Below are positions 28,601 to 37,439 of a DNA stretch of 61,200 nucleotides, piece by piece. The notes under the pieces are model-generated. The model was given only the letters and a program-made list of their open reading frames with translations, searched no databases and was not told the DNA's origin. Every line of letters starts with the position of its first letter. Position 1 is the stretch's first letter. The stretch comes from Ignavibacteria bacterium (GTDB lineage: Bacteria; Bacteroidota; Ignavibacteria; Kapaibacteriales; Kapaibacteriaceae): positions 1-61,200 of the forward strand of contig VGVV01000011.1 in NCBI GenBank assembly GCA_016873895.1, read 5' to 3'. The translations under genes were made by a program, and so were the position numbers.

Positions 28601-30663
28601 TCAAGTGAGTCTGTCGGACGAAACGTGATAGGTATCGAGACAGAGTCTCCAGGCGGGATTGTTCGCCCTGTTCCACCGAGCAAAGCGAATGACTCGCCCC
28701 GTTCAACATAGAGTGCAACACTGAGCGCATCGAACTCACTATTGTTGCGGGCGCGGATTTGTATAGTCTTCTGCTGCCCTACAATTACGTTCCCGAAGTC
28801 AACAAGTCCATTGATCGACCACTCCACTTTATTATCGAGACCTCGACCGCTGACGTAAATCTTCTTCTCGATGTTGCAGCCCTGGATACTCGTTTTAATG
28901 ATGATTGAGTCGAATACAAAGCCAGGCTGGCGTGGCAAGAAACGCACTGCTATTGGAGACTGACCAGTTTTCGGTTGTAGAATGGCTGGAAACCGTATTC
29001 GATAATGTGTGAAGTCTTTTGGCAGAATGATTGTGTCAATCTGCATTGGCGTTAACGTGAGGTTTTGCCACACATAGTTCTGTGGGGCACTCAAGAGGCC
29101 AGGGCATGTAGGCTCGAACCGCATTGTATCTATTCTGCGTGTGCCGCCGGAATTCCTAATAGAGATTACCTCTTGAGTTCGGCCTATGATGGGCATCCGA
29201 ATAGGAGTTCGCTGACACCGATCATCGGTGCGTATCTCAAGTGTATCGAGATAGTCTGCTGTTGTGTCACGCACAAAAGACCGCACAGTAAGAGTTGTGC
29301 ATTGTCCGGGAGGAACCTGAATCGGCCATGTTACGCCCACAACTTGATAGCTCTTAGGCTCCTTTGCCAAGATGCTTTGAATCGTAAGTGTACGTGGCTG
29401 GCCAACTTGATCAGACGTGTTACAGATCTGGAAGGTGGAGTCTATATATGTCTTGTCAACGCATCCTACCCACAGCGTATCAAACGTTAACGAACCGCGT
29501 GTAACACCGGTTTCTGTTATTCGCACAAGGTCCAGCTTTACCACAGTATTAGGAAGACCACATCGGTTGGTTGGTCTGATTTCTAGGTTGTTGACAAACT
29601 TTCCAACGTTCGTACCTTGGTAGGTAACCGTAACTGTGTACACACTATCGGGAACGAAGTTAATTGAGCTAGGTGCAACACGGAATCGCGCGGCATCCGG
29701 ACCAGTCATCACAAACGAAGCGCCACTTCCGCAGCGTGCGCTATCACGAACGGTAAATGTCCAAGATGTCACGGAGTCGCACTTCACCGTGTCTACAACA
29801 CTAGCCGGCACCACGCTGAGTGTTTTGGGAACCGTTCTGCCCGCAGCCTGATTTGATGCTCCCGAGCGCAACAAGCCTGTGTGACCATTACCCGTTGCAT
29901 CGCAGCACGATGTAATGTTGTTTACAGCTTCATTACACCGCAGGTAAACACGCAGCCCCTGTTCGTTCCCGTTCAGTGAGCGATCCTTTTGACAAAGTAT
30001 CGTTGCAGAATCCAGTGCACGTTCCCAGATACGGATTTCATCAACAAGTCCCTTTAGCGTGCGATTGAGATTTGCATTGTCGGCTACGCCATTAAATGAT
30101 CCGATCAAAAGTGGAAGATCTCCCCGATCGAGCGGACGCAGGTAGCTTGCCGGATGGCTAGCATTTCGAATTGGTCCGGCAACAAGAGCGCCATCAACAT
30201 AGAGAGACACACTTTGTGTGGCCCCATCGAACACAGCAGCATAATGATGCCACGCCCCATAGAGTGCGGATGCATCGGCACGCGCTATCGTATTATCTAC
30301 ACTTTGCAGGGGGCCATCGTCGCCATTTACTTCGAACGTAAGCTGATCGTTTTGATCTATATATAGTATAAAGACATCGTTGAAGTCACTATTCGGGCCC
30401 CAAAGGCCGCCAATGTACTGTTTCTGCCCTGCTTGCTTGTCGATCTTAGCCCATAACTCGAACGTTAGCGCAGGCTGACGCATTTTAATTGGGTTCTTCT
30501 GCAGCTCGATAAAATGCTGACTTCGACCAGAGGTTACCGTCAGCGATACCGCTTGGCCAACACACTCTTTGCGAGAATCGCAGGCGGCTGGAAACTGCGC
30601 CCAGACCTGAGAGGCCGAGCCGCAAACTGCAATCAAGATGAGAAGGCGTAAAACCATATACAT
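25621..30663 (-). CDS. Giant T9SS-secreted surface protein with LamG domain and choice-of-anchor-D repeats
   Basis: 1680 aa, complete. Signal peptide at residues 1-22 (the start could also be the third codon, ATG at 30657). About 50-260 is a concanavalin/LamG-like domain (FELWAKIDKQ, WHHYAAVFDG, SLYVDGALV, GLVDEIRIW). From about 300 to 1190 come choice-of-anchor-D repeats (FDTLWVGCVDK, DFGNVIVGQQK, AFGVVEVGDSK). About 1195-1310 and 1445-1570 look like cohesin-type modules. The last 85 residues (VHPQPAINNALVTF to PLMIAK) are a T9SS type A sorting domain, so it should be exported across the outer membrane and anchored. Ligand unknown. The repeat and cohesin parts match those of the giant at 1-4501. 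Confidence 0.88.
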   Translation of the reverse strand: MYMVLRLLILIAVCGSASQVWAQFPAACDSRKECVGQAVSLTVTSGRSQHFIELQKNPIKMRQPALTFELWAKIDKQAGQKQYIGGLWGPNSDFNDVFILYIDQNDQLTFEVNGDDGPLQSVDNTIARADASALYGAWHHYAAVFDGATQSVSLYVDGALVAGPIRNASHPASYLRPLDRGDLPLLIGSFNGVADNANLNRTLKGLVDEIRIWERALDSATILCQKDRSLNGNEQGLRVYLRCNEAVNNITSCCDATGNGHTGLLRSGASNQAAGRTVPKTLSVVPASVVDTVKCDSVTSWTFTVRDSARCGSGASFVMTGPDAARFRVAPSSINFVPDSVYTVTVTYQGTNVGKFVNNLEIRPTNRCGLPNTVVKLDLVRITETGVTRGSLTFDTLWVGCVDKTYIDSTFQICNTSDQVGQPRTLTIQSILAKEPKSYQVVGVTWPIQVPPGQCTTLTVRSFVRDTTADYLDTLEIRTDDRCQRTPIRMPIIGRTQEVISIRNSGGTRRIDTMRFEPTCPGLLSAPQNYVWQNLTLTPMQIDTIILPKDFTHYRIRFPAILQPKTGQSPIAVRFLPRQPGFVFDSIIIKTSIQGCNIEKKIYVSGRGLDNKVEWSINGLVDFGNVIVGQQKTIQIRARNNSEFDALSVALYVERGESFALLGGTGRTIPPGDSVSIPITFRPTDSLDYIDKLCLFETRCYTVDCIDLRGKGVLETFRFQPLVMETQNVISCQSREDSVFIVNLTNSARTIDSLRYVDQSGGRLVIIDPPGGIDGKTFTIPARGSLRIGTRYTPNDPSRDRADRAYIRFRDASRAEWQVQLIGTSVAPKIFITALTAFGVVEVGDSKRQQLILENTSSLPVRVDSLSIGAGFTIVSTSRAIPLILNPRDSIRIEVDFRPTAATDYSTKLTAYSSDPCTVIGTGNLTGRGVIIKLESALSLVNFGYTRPCECIERTIEMLNGSQRFDMTIDSIWIDSVGVPGGKPQFYTWRSKFSPNGTTPYKVPPGERDTVMITFCPRTPADSTLMECRAAMHIKAYGSQWSNTLETFLIGKRALSFRPTPTSRQFPYGVIDVLSPTALSVVLKIPDYRLNPSQDQVVIDSITFEPNDRVFFLTAPTTFPQTVNPGDSLVVQFKQRPRAPKDYRARMKFWFSKPCTGWDTTVLVRGGGFAQTKGLQFTYDPKRQVPDTFAMISCDTLAVPIYSSIVIDASVVDIAMRVDFDSTQLHLLDITSPLTGNECSSATGGIKFNSTIATSPSPYGGINVKLKNFCGIDSLSPFATMRFVTLKNNRANSKLTIDSINFDTEDVILYRLIASGDKGTILALKSDINISQPVQFDSVRILECADRTLTVVNTGDVANAVNSLIDLPRYTTLVGSVPAIGDSVQPGDSAIVTLRFCPRKEAGIDTNVTVVSSYPCEVRDTTNVKGFGYAPEFSLFMLPTQKFFVSDTIKGGIGDTVDIPVMVDKDVSATYNGVEYWLNGLNYDVRFTYSPRALKYLGPSSISKPPKTAIMSDTLGIINIAVRGADTLRSGPIASLRFVVAVPDVSQMDVMVETNGYTSDSLQFLDIVPAGGSSPFVTAGKCNIAVVKFASVGLPRLLVHPQPAINNALVTFRMQETVPVLLEVVDARGVTVETMLDGGVTLSGGDYALKFNTASYPAGLYFIRISAGVFQSTTPLMIAK

Positions 30664-30781
30664 AGGCGTTTCTTGACAAGATGAAGCCGGAGAAAAGATA
30701 CGAACTCACCACATGAAAACGTGGATTTTCGTCGTAACTTTCACGCAGTTGTTTGCACAAAATCTACATAAGGCAATAGCC

Positions 30782-32881
30782 ATGAACCTGAAATCCTGCA
30801 TAGCCCCATTGGTAGCTCTTGTATACCTTACACTCGTTACCACAAATGCCTCTGGCCAGAGTCCAAAGGACTTTGCTGTTATGGTATCTGCTACCTCCAC
30901 TGCTGCGCCAGCCCCTTCGATCACATTGTCTTGGAACCAAGATCCAAACCAGCAGGTGGTCTATATTTTCCGCAAAACCAAGGAGACTCTGAGGTTCCCA
31001 GCAACCATTCTCGATTCAGTTGTTGGCACTGGCAAGTCATGGACAGACAAACAGGTAAAAGTTGGTGAAGCATATGAATATCGCCTGATGCGATATGTTA
31101 AAAAGTCGGATAATGCTTCTCCTCCAAAGGTTGTAGAGTACTATGCCACCGGATACATCTTTACGGGCATACAGGCACCGGCAGCACCGCGAGAGCGCGC
31201 TCTCGTGTTAGTTGATTCAACACTCCGCGGCGCGCTGTCGAAAGAACTTGCAACGTTCCAAAGTGACCTTGAGAACGAAGGTTGGGAGGTAACCATTCGA
31301 AACGTGCCGCGTGCCGAGACATTTGATTCGAATGGCGTTAAGCGAACACGGGCAGTGATAAAGGAAGAATGGGACAGTGGGCCAAAGGACCTTGCCTCAA
31401 TCATACTTGTCGGCCGTGTACCGGTGCCGTATTCTGGCACCATTTACCCAGATGGGCACCCAGATCATGTTGGCGCATGGCCTGCTGATGGTATCTACGG
31501 GGATCATAATGGCAACTACACCGATCGTATTGCCAACCAAGCAAACACAAGCCGTCCCTCAAACAACAACGTACCTGGAGATGGCAAGTATGACCAGAGT
31601 CAGTTTTCTACCGATATCGACATTCCAGTCGGTCGTATAGATTTTTACAATCTTCCGGCCTTTACCACAAGCGAGCTAGACCTACTTCGAGCGTACTTCA
31701 AGAAGAATCATGAATATCGTTCGAATCAATGGAACGTAGCAGTTGGTGGCGTTATCGACGACAACTTCGGCACGTATGGAGAGGTCTTTGCAGCAAGTGC
31801 ATGGAGAACGTTCCCTGTGTTTGGTGGCGAGTCTACCGTTCGTGCTGGCGACATCTTCACCGATTTGGCCGGTCCTAACGTTTACTTACTTGCCTACGGC
31901 TGCGGTGGTGGCACTGATGTTTCTGCAGGGGGCGTGGGGAGCTCCACAGACATGGCTGCAAAGCCAGTAAATGCAGTCTTCACAATGATGTTTGGCAGCT
32001 ACTTCGGAGACTGGGACACAAAGAATAATTTTATGCGCGCTACACTTGCATCAAATCCGCGCGTTCTCACCTGCGGCTGGTCGGGACGTCCACACTGGTA
32101 CATCCATCATATGGCGCTTGGAGAGACAATTGGTTACGGAACGAAGATCTCGCAAAACAATCAGACTATTGTTGGCGGACAGCTTGGAAACTACATCCCA
32201 AATATTTCGATAACAGCCCAGGGCAATAGCATAGCTTCCGTTGGCGATCGTCAAGTGCACATAGCACTTATGGGCGACCCAACGCTGCGTGCAACCACCA
32301 AGCCAGTTCCTGCTGTCGCAACTCTCACCGCTGCAACAGAGTATCCCAACATCGTGAATCTCACGTGGAACTCTCCTGGTCCAGAAGCAGCGGGCTATCT
32401 CGTGTATCGACGAAAGGCAGGAACGAAGAAGTGGACGCAGCTAACGCCTACAATGACAACGATGCTTACATACAGAGATTCGATCGTAAACGACGGAAAG
32501 CTTGAGTACATGGTCAAAACATTGGCTTTGCGCGAGCTGGCAAGCGGAGCTTACCATGAAACGGGTAAGGGGCGTATTGCAAGCGTAGTTACTACAGATG
32601 TTGCAGAGGAGAACAGCAACGAAACATTCAACATTGCCGTGGGTCCCAACCCCGCATCCTCATCCGTTAATATTGCCCTTACACTTGGTGTCGATACTCC
32701 TGTTTCAGTCGACATCATTGATATCACCGGAAGTATCATACAAACACAACGGTTCGATAACCTCGCAACCGGCTCGCACAACATAGGTTTCGACGTCAGC
32801 AACATCGCATCTGGCAGCTATCGCGTTGTAATCAGGGCCCGCAACCAGTCATCGACCCAGCCGCTGACCATCACCAGATAG
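30782..32881 (+). CDS. Large T9SS-exported protein, possibly C25-peptidase-like
   Basis: 699 aa from ATG 30782 (MNLKSCIAPLVALVYLTLVT signal). An in-frame ATG at 30713 would add 23 residues that also look signal-like, so the start is uncertain. An FN3-like domain (about 30-150) precedes a large alpha/beta domain (about 155-505) with ASIILVGRVPVPYSG and IPVGRIDFYNLP segments like the propeptidase or caspase-like core of gingipain-type C25 proteins. The expected His and Cys positions read LLAYGCGGGTD and FTMMFGSYFGDWD, so catalysis is doubtful. A second FN3-like domain (about 515-600) and a T9SS sorting domain (last 80 residues, VGPNPASSSVNIAL) follow. Divergent from the giant protein gene. Confidence 0.72.
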   Translation: MNLKSCIAPLVALVYLTLVTTNASGQSPKDFAVMVSATSTAAPAPSITLSWNQDPNQQVVYIFRKTKETLRFPATILDSVVGTGKSWTDKQVKVGEAYEYRLMRYVKKSDNASPPKVVEYYATGYIFTGIQAPAAPRERALVLVDSTLRGALSKELATFQSDLENEGWEVTIRNVPRAETFDSNGVKRTRAVIKEEWDSGPKDLASIILVGRVPVPYSGTIYPDGHPDHVGAWPADGIYGDHNGNYTDRIANQANTSRPSNNNVPGDGKYDQSQFSTDIDIPVGRIDFYNLPAFTTSELDLLRAYFKKNHEYRSNQWNVAVGGVIDDNFGTYGEVFAASAWRTFPVFGGESTVRAGDIFTDLAGPNVYLLAYGCGGGTDVSAGGVGSSTDMAAKPVNAVFTMMFGSYFGDWDTKNNFMRATLASNPRVLTCGWSGRPHWYIHHMALGETIGYGTKISQNNQTIVGGQLGNYIPNISITAQGNSIASVGDRQVHIALMGDPTLRATTKPVPAVATLTAATEYPNIVNLTWNSPGPEAAGYLVYRRKAGTKKWTQLTPTMTTMLTYRDSIVNDGKLEYMVKTLALRELASGAYHETGKGRIASVVTTDVAEENSNETFNIAVGPNPASSSVNIALTLGVDTPVSVDIIDITGSIIQTQRFDNLATGSHNIGFDVSNIASGSYRVVIRARNQSSTQPLTITR

Positions 32882-32909
32882 TACCCTGGTACCCAGGTTT
32901 ACCCCATAC

Positions 32910-34361
32910 CTATCTCTTTCGATTCCAGATAAAGTAAACTGGGATGCCAATTGCTACAATCACGAGTCCAGGCCAACTGTAGTTAGGCTTATAGACAAGT
33001 AACGCTATGCAAATAGCGGCAGCCGCTATTACGTATAATGCTGGAAGAATGGGGTAGCCAATTGCTTTGATTGGCCTTGGCAAATCTGGATGTGTGCGAC
33101 GCAACTTGAAGACACCAAGGACTGTCGTGATGTAGAACAACAGCACAGCAAACACAACGTAATCGAGCAGGTTGCCATATTTCCCGCTCAGGCATAGAAC
33201 GCATGCCCACAGAGCTTGCATCCAAAGCGAATATGAGGGCACCCCATTCTCATTGAGTTCAGCAGCCTTAGCAAAGAACAACTTATCCTGCGCCATCGCA
33301 TAGTACGCGCGTGAACCGCTAAGGATAATGCCATTATTGCAACCAAACGTCGAGACCATGATGAGAAGTGCCATGATCGCAGCGCCCGACAAACCAAACA
33401 TCACCTCCGCCGCCGCCGCACCAACACGATCGGTTGTTGCAAATGCAATGCCTCGTTCGAAGGCAGAGAGGCTATCGGGGTTGATGCCGATCGGCATCAC
33501 TGTTATGAAAGCAAGGTTGGTGAGAAGATAGAGCACCGTGACCAACACCACGCCGATTGTGAGTGCACGTGGTATGGTCTTGGTAGGTTCCTGTACTTCA
33601 GCGGCTGCAAACGTAATGTTATTCCAAGCATCACTCGAAAAAATCGTTCCAACCATTGCTACAGCAATTGCAGCAAGGAACGGCATTCCCATGCGAGAGG
33701 TAAAACCATAGTCTTGCAACTGCTTTTCGGACAGCTGGGGTAACAGCGGCGTGATAGAATCAGTCCAAAGCGTTGTCATGTCCAATGAAATCGCTCCAGA
33801 ACTAAAACCGTACACCAATCCTGCAACTGCAATTGCGACAACGCTGATGATTTTGGTTGATGTAAAAACATTCTGAATCACTTTACCCAAGGCAACTCCA
33901 CGAGCATTGAGCGCAGTCAGGTAAACGATGCTTGAAATTGCAAGCACTTGAACGCTGTTAACAGTCAGGGGGCCAAGGGATATCAGAACGTTGGACTCAC
34001 TAACGAGCGGGAACAACTGCCCTGTGTACTTGGCAAAGGCCATGCCAACAGCTGCAATCGTACCAGTTTGAATTACTGTAAAGAGCGTCCATCCATACAA
34101 GAATCCCGGAAGCCTTCCGAATGTTTCGCGAAGGTAAACGTACTGTCCGCCAGCATGAGGGAACATCCCTGCAAGTTCCCCGTACGTGAGCGCTGCTATA
34201 AGAGTCATGAGCCCCGTAATAAGCCATACAACAAGCAGTATACCTGGTGAGCCAACGGTGCGAGCGACGTCTGCGCTTACTATGAAAACGCCGGACCCAA
34301 TCATGGATCCGGCGACAATCATTGTAGAGTCAAAGAGTCCGAGTGAACGGCGGAAACTCAT
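32910..34361 (-). CDS. APC family amino-acid permease
   Basis: 483 aa with 12 predicted membrane helices. The first helix carries the APC substrate loop IVAGSMIGSGVFIVSADVAR. FSSDAWNNITFAAAEVQEPTK is the family's helix 6 region. The nearest style is the LAT/YkbA-type amino-acid exchanger or transporter group; the substrate is not predictable. The start overlaps the stop of the second permease (ATGA), so both are made from one transcript. Confidence 0.85.
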   Translation of the reverse strand: MSFRRSLGLFDSTMIVAGSMIGSGVFIVSADVARTVGSPGILLVVWLITGLMTLIAALTYGELAGMFPHAGGQYVYLRETFGRLPGFLYGWTLFTVIQTGTIAAVGMAFAKYTGQLFPLVSESNVLISLGPLTVNSVQVLAISSIVYLTALNARGVALGKVIQNVFTSTKIISVVAIAVAGLVYGFSSGAISLDMTTLWTDSITPLLPQLSEKQLQDYGFTSRMGMPFLAAIAVAMVGTIFSSDAWNNITFAAAEVQEPTKTIPRALTIGVVLVTVLYLLTNLAFITVMPIGINPDSLSAFERGIAFATTDRVGAAAAEVMFGLSGAAIMALLIMVSTFGCNNGIILSGSRAYYAMAQDKLFFAKAAELNENGVPSYSLWMQALWACVLCLSGKYGNLLDYVVFAVLLFYITTVLGVFKLRRTHPDLPRPIKAIGYPILPALYVIAAAAICIALLVYKPNYSWPGLVIVAIGIPVYFIWNRKR

Positions 34362-35809
34362 GTCTGAGCCTTACGAACAAGTGAATGCTTCTTTCCATAC
34401 ATATGGTAGAAAACCAGGCCAATAGCAAGCCATACAACGAGACGCATTGCATGGAGGTAATCACTTACACACAGCGAAACCAATAAGCCACCACACGAGA
34501 GAATGCCAAGAATTGGGATAAGTGGTACGAGTGGACTTTTAAATGGACGCTCGCGGTTTGGTTCCTTGTAACGCAGGATAAGCACTGCTGCACACACAAC
34601 CACAAAGGCGAATAATGTTCCTACGGAGGTCATCTCACCTACGAGCGCAATAGGCGCAAAACCTGCAAACAGGCTTACGACAAATGCAAAGAGCAGATTT
34701 GACTTCCATGGGGTCTTATACTTTGGATGCGTATCCGAGAAGAGCTTGGGTAGCAGGCCGTCCTTCGACATCGTGTAGAACACGCGAGACTGACCCAGCA
34801 ACATCACAAGGATTACACTGGAGTAGCCAGCAATGATTGCAAGATTAATGGCTGGTCCCAACCACGACACACCCATCTTTTCGATGGCAACAGCAACCGG
34901 AGCTGCAACACCAGCGAACTCTTTATAGTTGGCAACACCTGTCATCACGAACGAAAACAGAACATAAAGAATTGTACAGATCACGAGCGAGCCGAGGATG
35001 CCAATCGGCATATCCTTTTGTGGATTCTTGGCTTCCTGCGCAGCTGTTGATACAGCATCAAAACCGATGAAAGCAAAGAACACCATTCCAGCTGCCTTAA
35101 GCACGCCGCTCCATCCGAAGTGACCAAATGAGCCTGTGTTCGCTGGAATAAACTCTGCATAGTTGTCTGCATTGATATAGGCAAAGCCCAGACCAATAAA
35201 AATGATAACAACTGAAACCTTGAGTCCAACGATAAATGCATTCGCGCGGGCTGATTCTTGAATACCGCGGATGAGGAGCAAAGACACTGCAAACACAATG
35301 ATCATTGCTGGTAGATTGACTATGCCATGCTGAGCAGCATCGGGCGGTGTTTGCCAATACGACATCGCAAACTCCGCAGGAAGCGCAATCTTAAAGTATG
35401 CCAAGAACTTGGCAAGGTATGCGGACCACGAGACGGCCACTGTAGACGCACCAACGGCATACTCTAGTACCAAGTCCCAGCCGATAATCCACGCAAACAG
35501 CTCGCCCATGGTTGCATAGGCGTAGGTGTAGGCGCTACCGGCAACAGGGATCATCGCCGCGAACTCGGCGTAGCAGAGTCCGGCAAACGCACAGCCGATG
35601 GCTGCGATCACGAACGACAGCGAAACTGAGGGTCCGGCATGTTCGGCGGCAGCAATCCCGGTAAGCGAGAAAAGTCCGGCACCGATGATTGCACCAATGC
35701 CCAGATTGATGAGGTTGATTGGACCAAGCGTGCGTTTCAGCTCGGTGCTATGAGCTACATCACTCTGCAGCTGCGAAATATCTTTACGAAACCGTAATTC
35801 AAACGCCAT
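34358..35809 (-). CDS. APC family amino-acid permease, YfnA/CAT-like
   Basis: 483 aa with 12-14 predicted helices. NLGIGAIIGAGLFSLTGIAAAEHAGP is the helix 1 substrate loop of cationic amino-acid transporters (CAT/YfnA), and FFAFIGFDAVSTAAQEAKNPQKDMP the helix 6 motif of that group. First gene of a two-permease operon. The start is supported by GGGGAG seven bases upstream. A TATATTGC box lies at 35847-35854. Likely a broad or cationic amino-acid importer. Confidence 0.87.
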   Translation of the reverse strand: MAFELRFRKDISQLQSDVAHSTELKRTLGPINLINLGIGAIIGAGLFSLTGIAAAEHAGPSVSLSFVIAAIGCAFAGLCYAEFAAMIPVAGSAYTYAYATMGELFAWIIGWDLVLEYAVGASTVAVSWSAYLAKFLAYFKIALPAEFAMSYWQTPPDAAQHGIVNLPAMIIVFAVSLLLIRGIQESARANAFIVGLKVSVVIIFIGLGFAYINADNYAEFIPANTGSFGHFGWSGVLKAAGMVFFAFIGFDAVSTAAQEAKNPQKDMPIGILGSLVICTILYVLFSFVMTGVANYKEFAGVAAPVAVAIEKMGVSWLGPAINLAIIAGYSSVILVMLLGQSRVFYTMSKDGLLPKLFSDTHPKYKTPWKSNLLFAFVVSLFAGFAPIALVGEMTSVGTLFAFVVVCAAVLILRYKEPNRERPFKSPLVPLIPILGILSCGGLLVSLCVSDYLHAMRLVVWLAIGLVFYHMYGKKHSLVRKAQT

Positions 35810-35956
35810 GAGCGTCTCCCCTAGTTTACAATCCGTTGTCGGCCTCGCAATATATACAGGGAAACTTCATGCTGCGGCAGAATGTGGCTGCCAATCCGTA
35901 CGTTTGCAGTCCTTACTCGCAAGAACTTTTATACATCCTTTTATTCGGAGATTGCC

Positions 35957-36430
35957 ATGGCCCTCGCAGTAGGAACCACAGCACCAGACTTTACCCTTCT
36001 CGATGCAGACATGAAGCCAGTAACACTGTCTTCTCTCAAAGGCACGAAGGTTGTTCTCGCTTTTTTCCCAGCATCATTCACTGGCGTATGCCAAGCCGAA
36101 CTCTGCACATTTCAAGGGGCTCTTCAGCGCCTGAACAGCATGAATGCAACCGTGCTTGGCGTTGCAGCAGATCTGCCATTTTCGAACAAGGCCTTTGCAG
36201 CTGCCAACGACCTGCACTTCCCAATCCTTTCGGACTGGAGCCTTGACGCCATCAACAAGTACGATGTGGCACTTCACAACTTTGTCGGCATCGAAGGCCT
36301 AACACGTTCAGTACGCGCAACCTTCGTGATCGACACAAACGGCACAATCTCCTTCGCAGAAGTCACTGCCAACCCGGGCGTCGAACCAAATTACGATGCC
36401 GTGTACGCAGCGGTAGAAGCAGCAGAATGA
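35957..36430 (+). CDS. Peroxiredoxin, PrxQ/BCP-AhpE-like
   Basis: 157 aa from ATG 35957, supported by GGAG six bases upstream. It reduces peroxides with a thiol. The peroxidatic Cys45 sits in FFPASFTGVC and a second Cys50 five residues later (CQAELC), the spacing of the PrxQ/BCP two-cysteine type. The thioredoxin fold is complete and ends in a short helix. The frame is open to 35882 but those codons carry no family character. Its TGA is the first codon of a 7-bp tandem array. Confidence 0.88.
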   Translation: MALAVGTTAPDFTLLDADMKPVTLSSLKGTKVVLAFFPASFTGVCQAELCTFQGALQRLNSMNATVLGVAADLPFSNKAFAAANDLHFPILSDWSLDAINKYDVALHNFVGIEGLTRSVRATFVIDTNGTISFAEVTANPGVEPNYDAVYAAVEAAE

Positions 36431-36469
36431 GCAGCGAGTGCTGAGCAGCGAGTGCCGAGCAGCGAATAG
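36428..36469. repeat. Heptanucleotide tandem array B, six 7-bp units
   Basis: 42 bp with period 7: tgagcag, cgagtgc, tgagcag, cgagtgc, cgagcag, cgaatag. Two units alternate, GAGCAGC and GAGTGCY. The first three bases are the TGA stop of the peroxiredoxin. Confidence 0.85.
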
Positions 36470-36483
36470 GCATGATGTAAGGG

Positions 36484-36498
36484 CGAGCCGATGGCTCG
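36484..36498. repeat. Small palindrome CGAGCC-GAT-GGCTCG
   Basis: A perfect 6-bp inverted repeat with a 3-bp loop, 14 bp after array B. A related hairpin with the same GGGC(A/G)AGCC and GGCTCG arms is at 37948-37968 next to array C. The two may be copies of one small dispersed element. Confidence 0.5.
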
Positions 36499-36523
36499 GT
36501 ACTTGCTGTTCGATGCTCTAAAG

Positions 36524-36555
36524 CACAAACGGTCGTCCAATGGACGACCGTTGTG
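36524..36555. terminator. Strong hairpin, probable terminator between peroxiredoxin and the coiled-coil gene
   Basis: The arms CACAA(A)CGGTCGTCC and GGACGACCGTTGTG pair over 14 bp with one bulged A and an AAT loop. A short T-rich stretch (gttt) follows. It stands between convergent genes and could stop transcription in both directions. Confidence 0.6.
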
Positions 36556-36634
36556 TTTCGCATCCTTCCCACAGAAATGCGATGTTCCTCTCTATGCTGC
36601 ATGCCTTCCCCTGGCATGTCGTGGGCCGAGATTT

Positions 36635-37006
36635 CTATTTTTCTGGTTGCGCGCTCTTGCGAGGTCTGCCGTATTTACGTTCAGACTTCTTCTTCATACC
36701 GAGACTTGTGATCTCGTCTGAGTCGTCTCCGTATTGCGCTAGTACCTGACGCTTAACGCCAAGGACAAGTTCGTGAAATGCATTTTCAAGCTTGGCAGAC
36801 CGTTCCTTGGCCTTCGCTAAGACCTCAGCCGCCTTATGCTCGGCAGCCGTAGCTTCCTCTACCTGTTTCAGCGCTTCCTGCAACTTCTGGCTCGTAAACT
36901 CCTTGTTTGCAGGGTTATAGTCCTTCAGGCCCAGCACCGCTTTTGCGATTTGCTGGTCCAGCTGGAGGAGGCGCTGCGTTACTCTGGTGGTTGTACGTTT
37001 TGCCAT
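36635..37006 (-). CDS. Small lysine-rich coiled-coil protein, function unknown
   Basis: 123 aa, no signal peptide. Residues about 30-95 are a continuous Ala/Glu/Lys-rich heptad pattern that predicts a coiled coil (EALKQVEEATAAEHKAAEVL). The tail is basic (KKKSERKYGRPRKSAQPEK) with GRP, reminiscent of an AT-hook-like basic patch. This could be a small nucleic-acid-associated protein, but no family was recognised. It is alone, converging on the peroxiredoxin and divergent from the exported-protein gene 433 bp away. Confidence 0.6.
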   Translation of the reverse strand: MAKRTTTRVTQRLLQLDQQIAKAVLGLKDYNPANKEFTSQKLQEALKQVEEATAAEHKAAEVLAKAKERSAKLENAFHELVLGVKRQVLAQYGDDSDEITSLGMKKKSERKYGRPRKSAQPEK

Positions 37007-37439
37007 TGGGAGCAGATTCCCCGAAGCGTGATCAGTTTATGAGTTATGCTGCATGCCTACCGAATTCTTGCCAAGCGTAAGTGTCTCTTGAGCAAAAATA
37101 AGTCTTTTTCGCATCTGTGCAAGTACTTTTTCATTGTTGGTATCGACTTTTTTACATCATATATGTCATTACCTACAGCCTGGGATCGTCTACACGATTC
37201 ATGAATAACTATTATGTCTACGGTTTAATCTGTCTACTCCCTACTATTTGATTCGCATCAACTCAGTATCTAACTTATCAAGCAGCATTACTCAATTGTA
37301 CACCTGTCATAGACACATAGACCCCTACCCCTACAATATCGCCCCCGTGAACTACGTCAGACGTAACAGCGCAAAAAATTCATTATATTACGACCATTCC
37401 GTGCAATTCAATCATTTTCACACATTCTCCATCTACAGC
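37007..37439. other. 433-bp AT-rich gap before an exported-protein gene
   Basis: No convincing coding region, RNA gene or clear riboswitch fold seen. The stretch is richer in A and T than its neighbours, with T-runs (37106-37111, 37149-37154) and a late attatatta segment near 37380. It is the longest non-coding stretch of the window. It should hold the divergent promoters of the coiled-coil gene and of the exported protein, the latter perhaps with a long leader. Confidence 0.5.

Noticed and set aside
32885..32897. CCTGG-TAC-CCAGG hairpin as a terminator between convergent genes
   Set aside because: Only 5 bp of stem and no T-tract on either side.
36635..37006. Toxin-antitoxin component
   Set aside because: Single coiled-coil gene without a partner; no toxin fold or operator seen.
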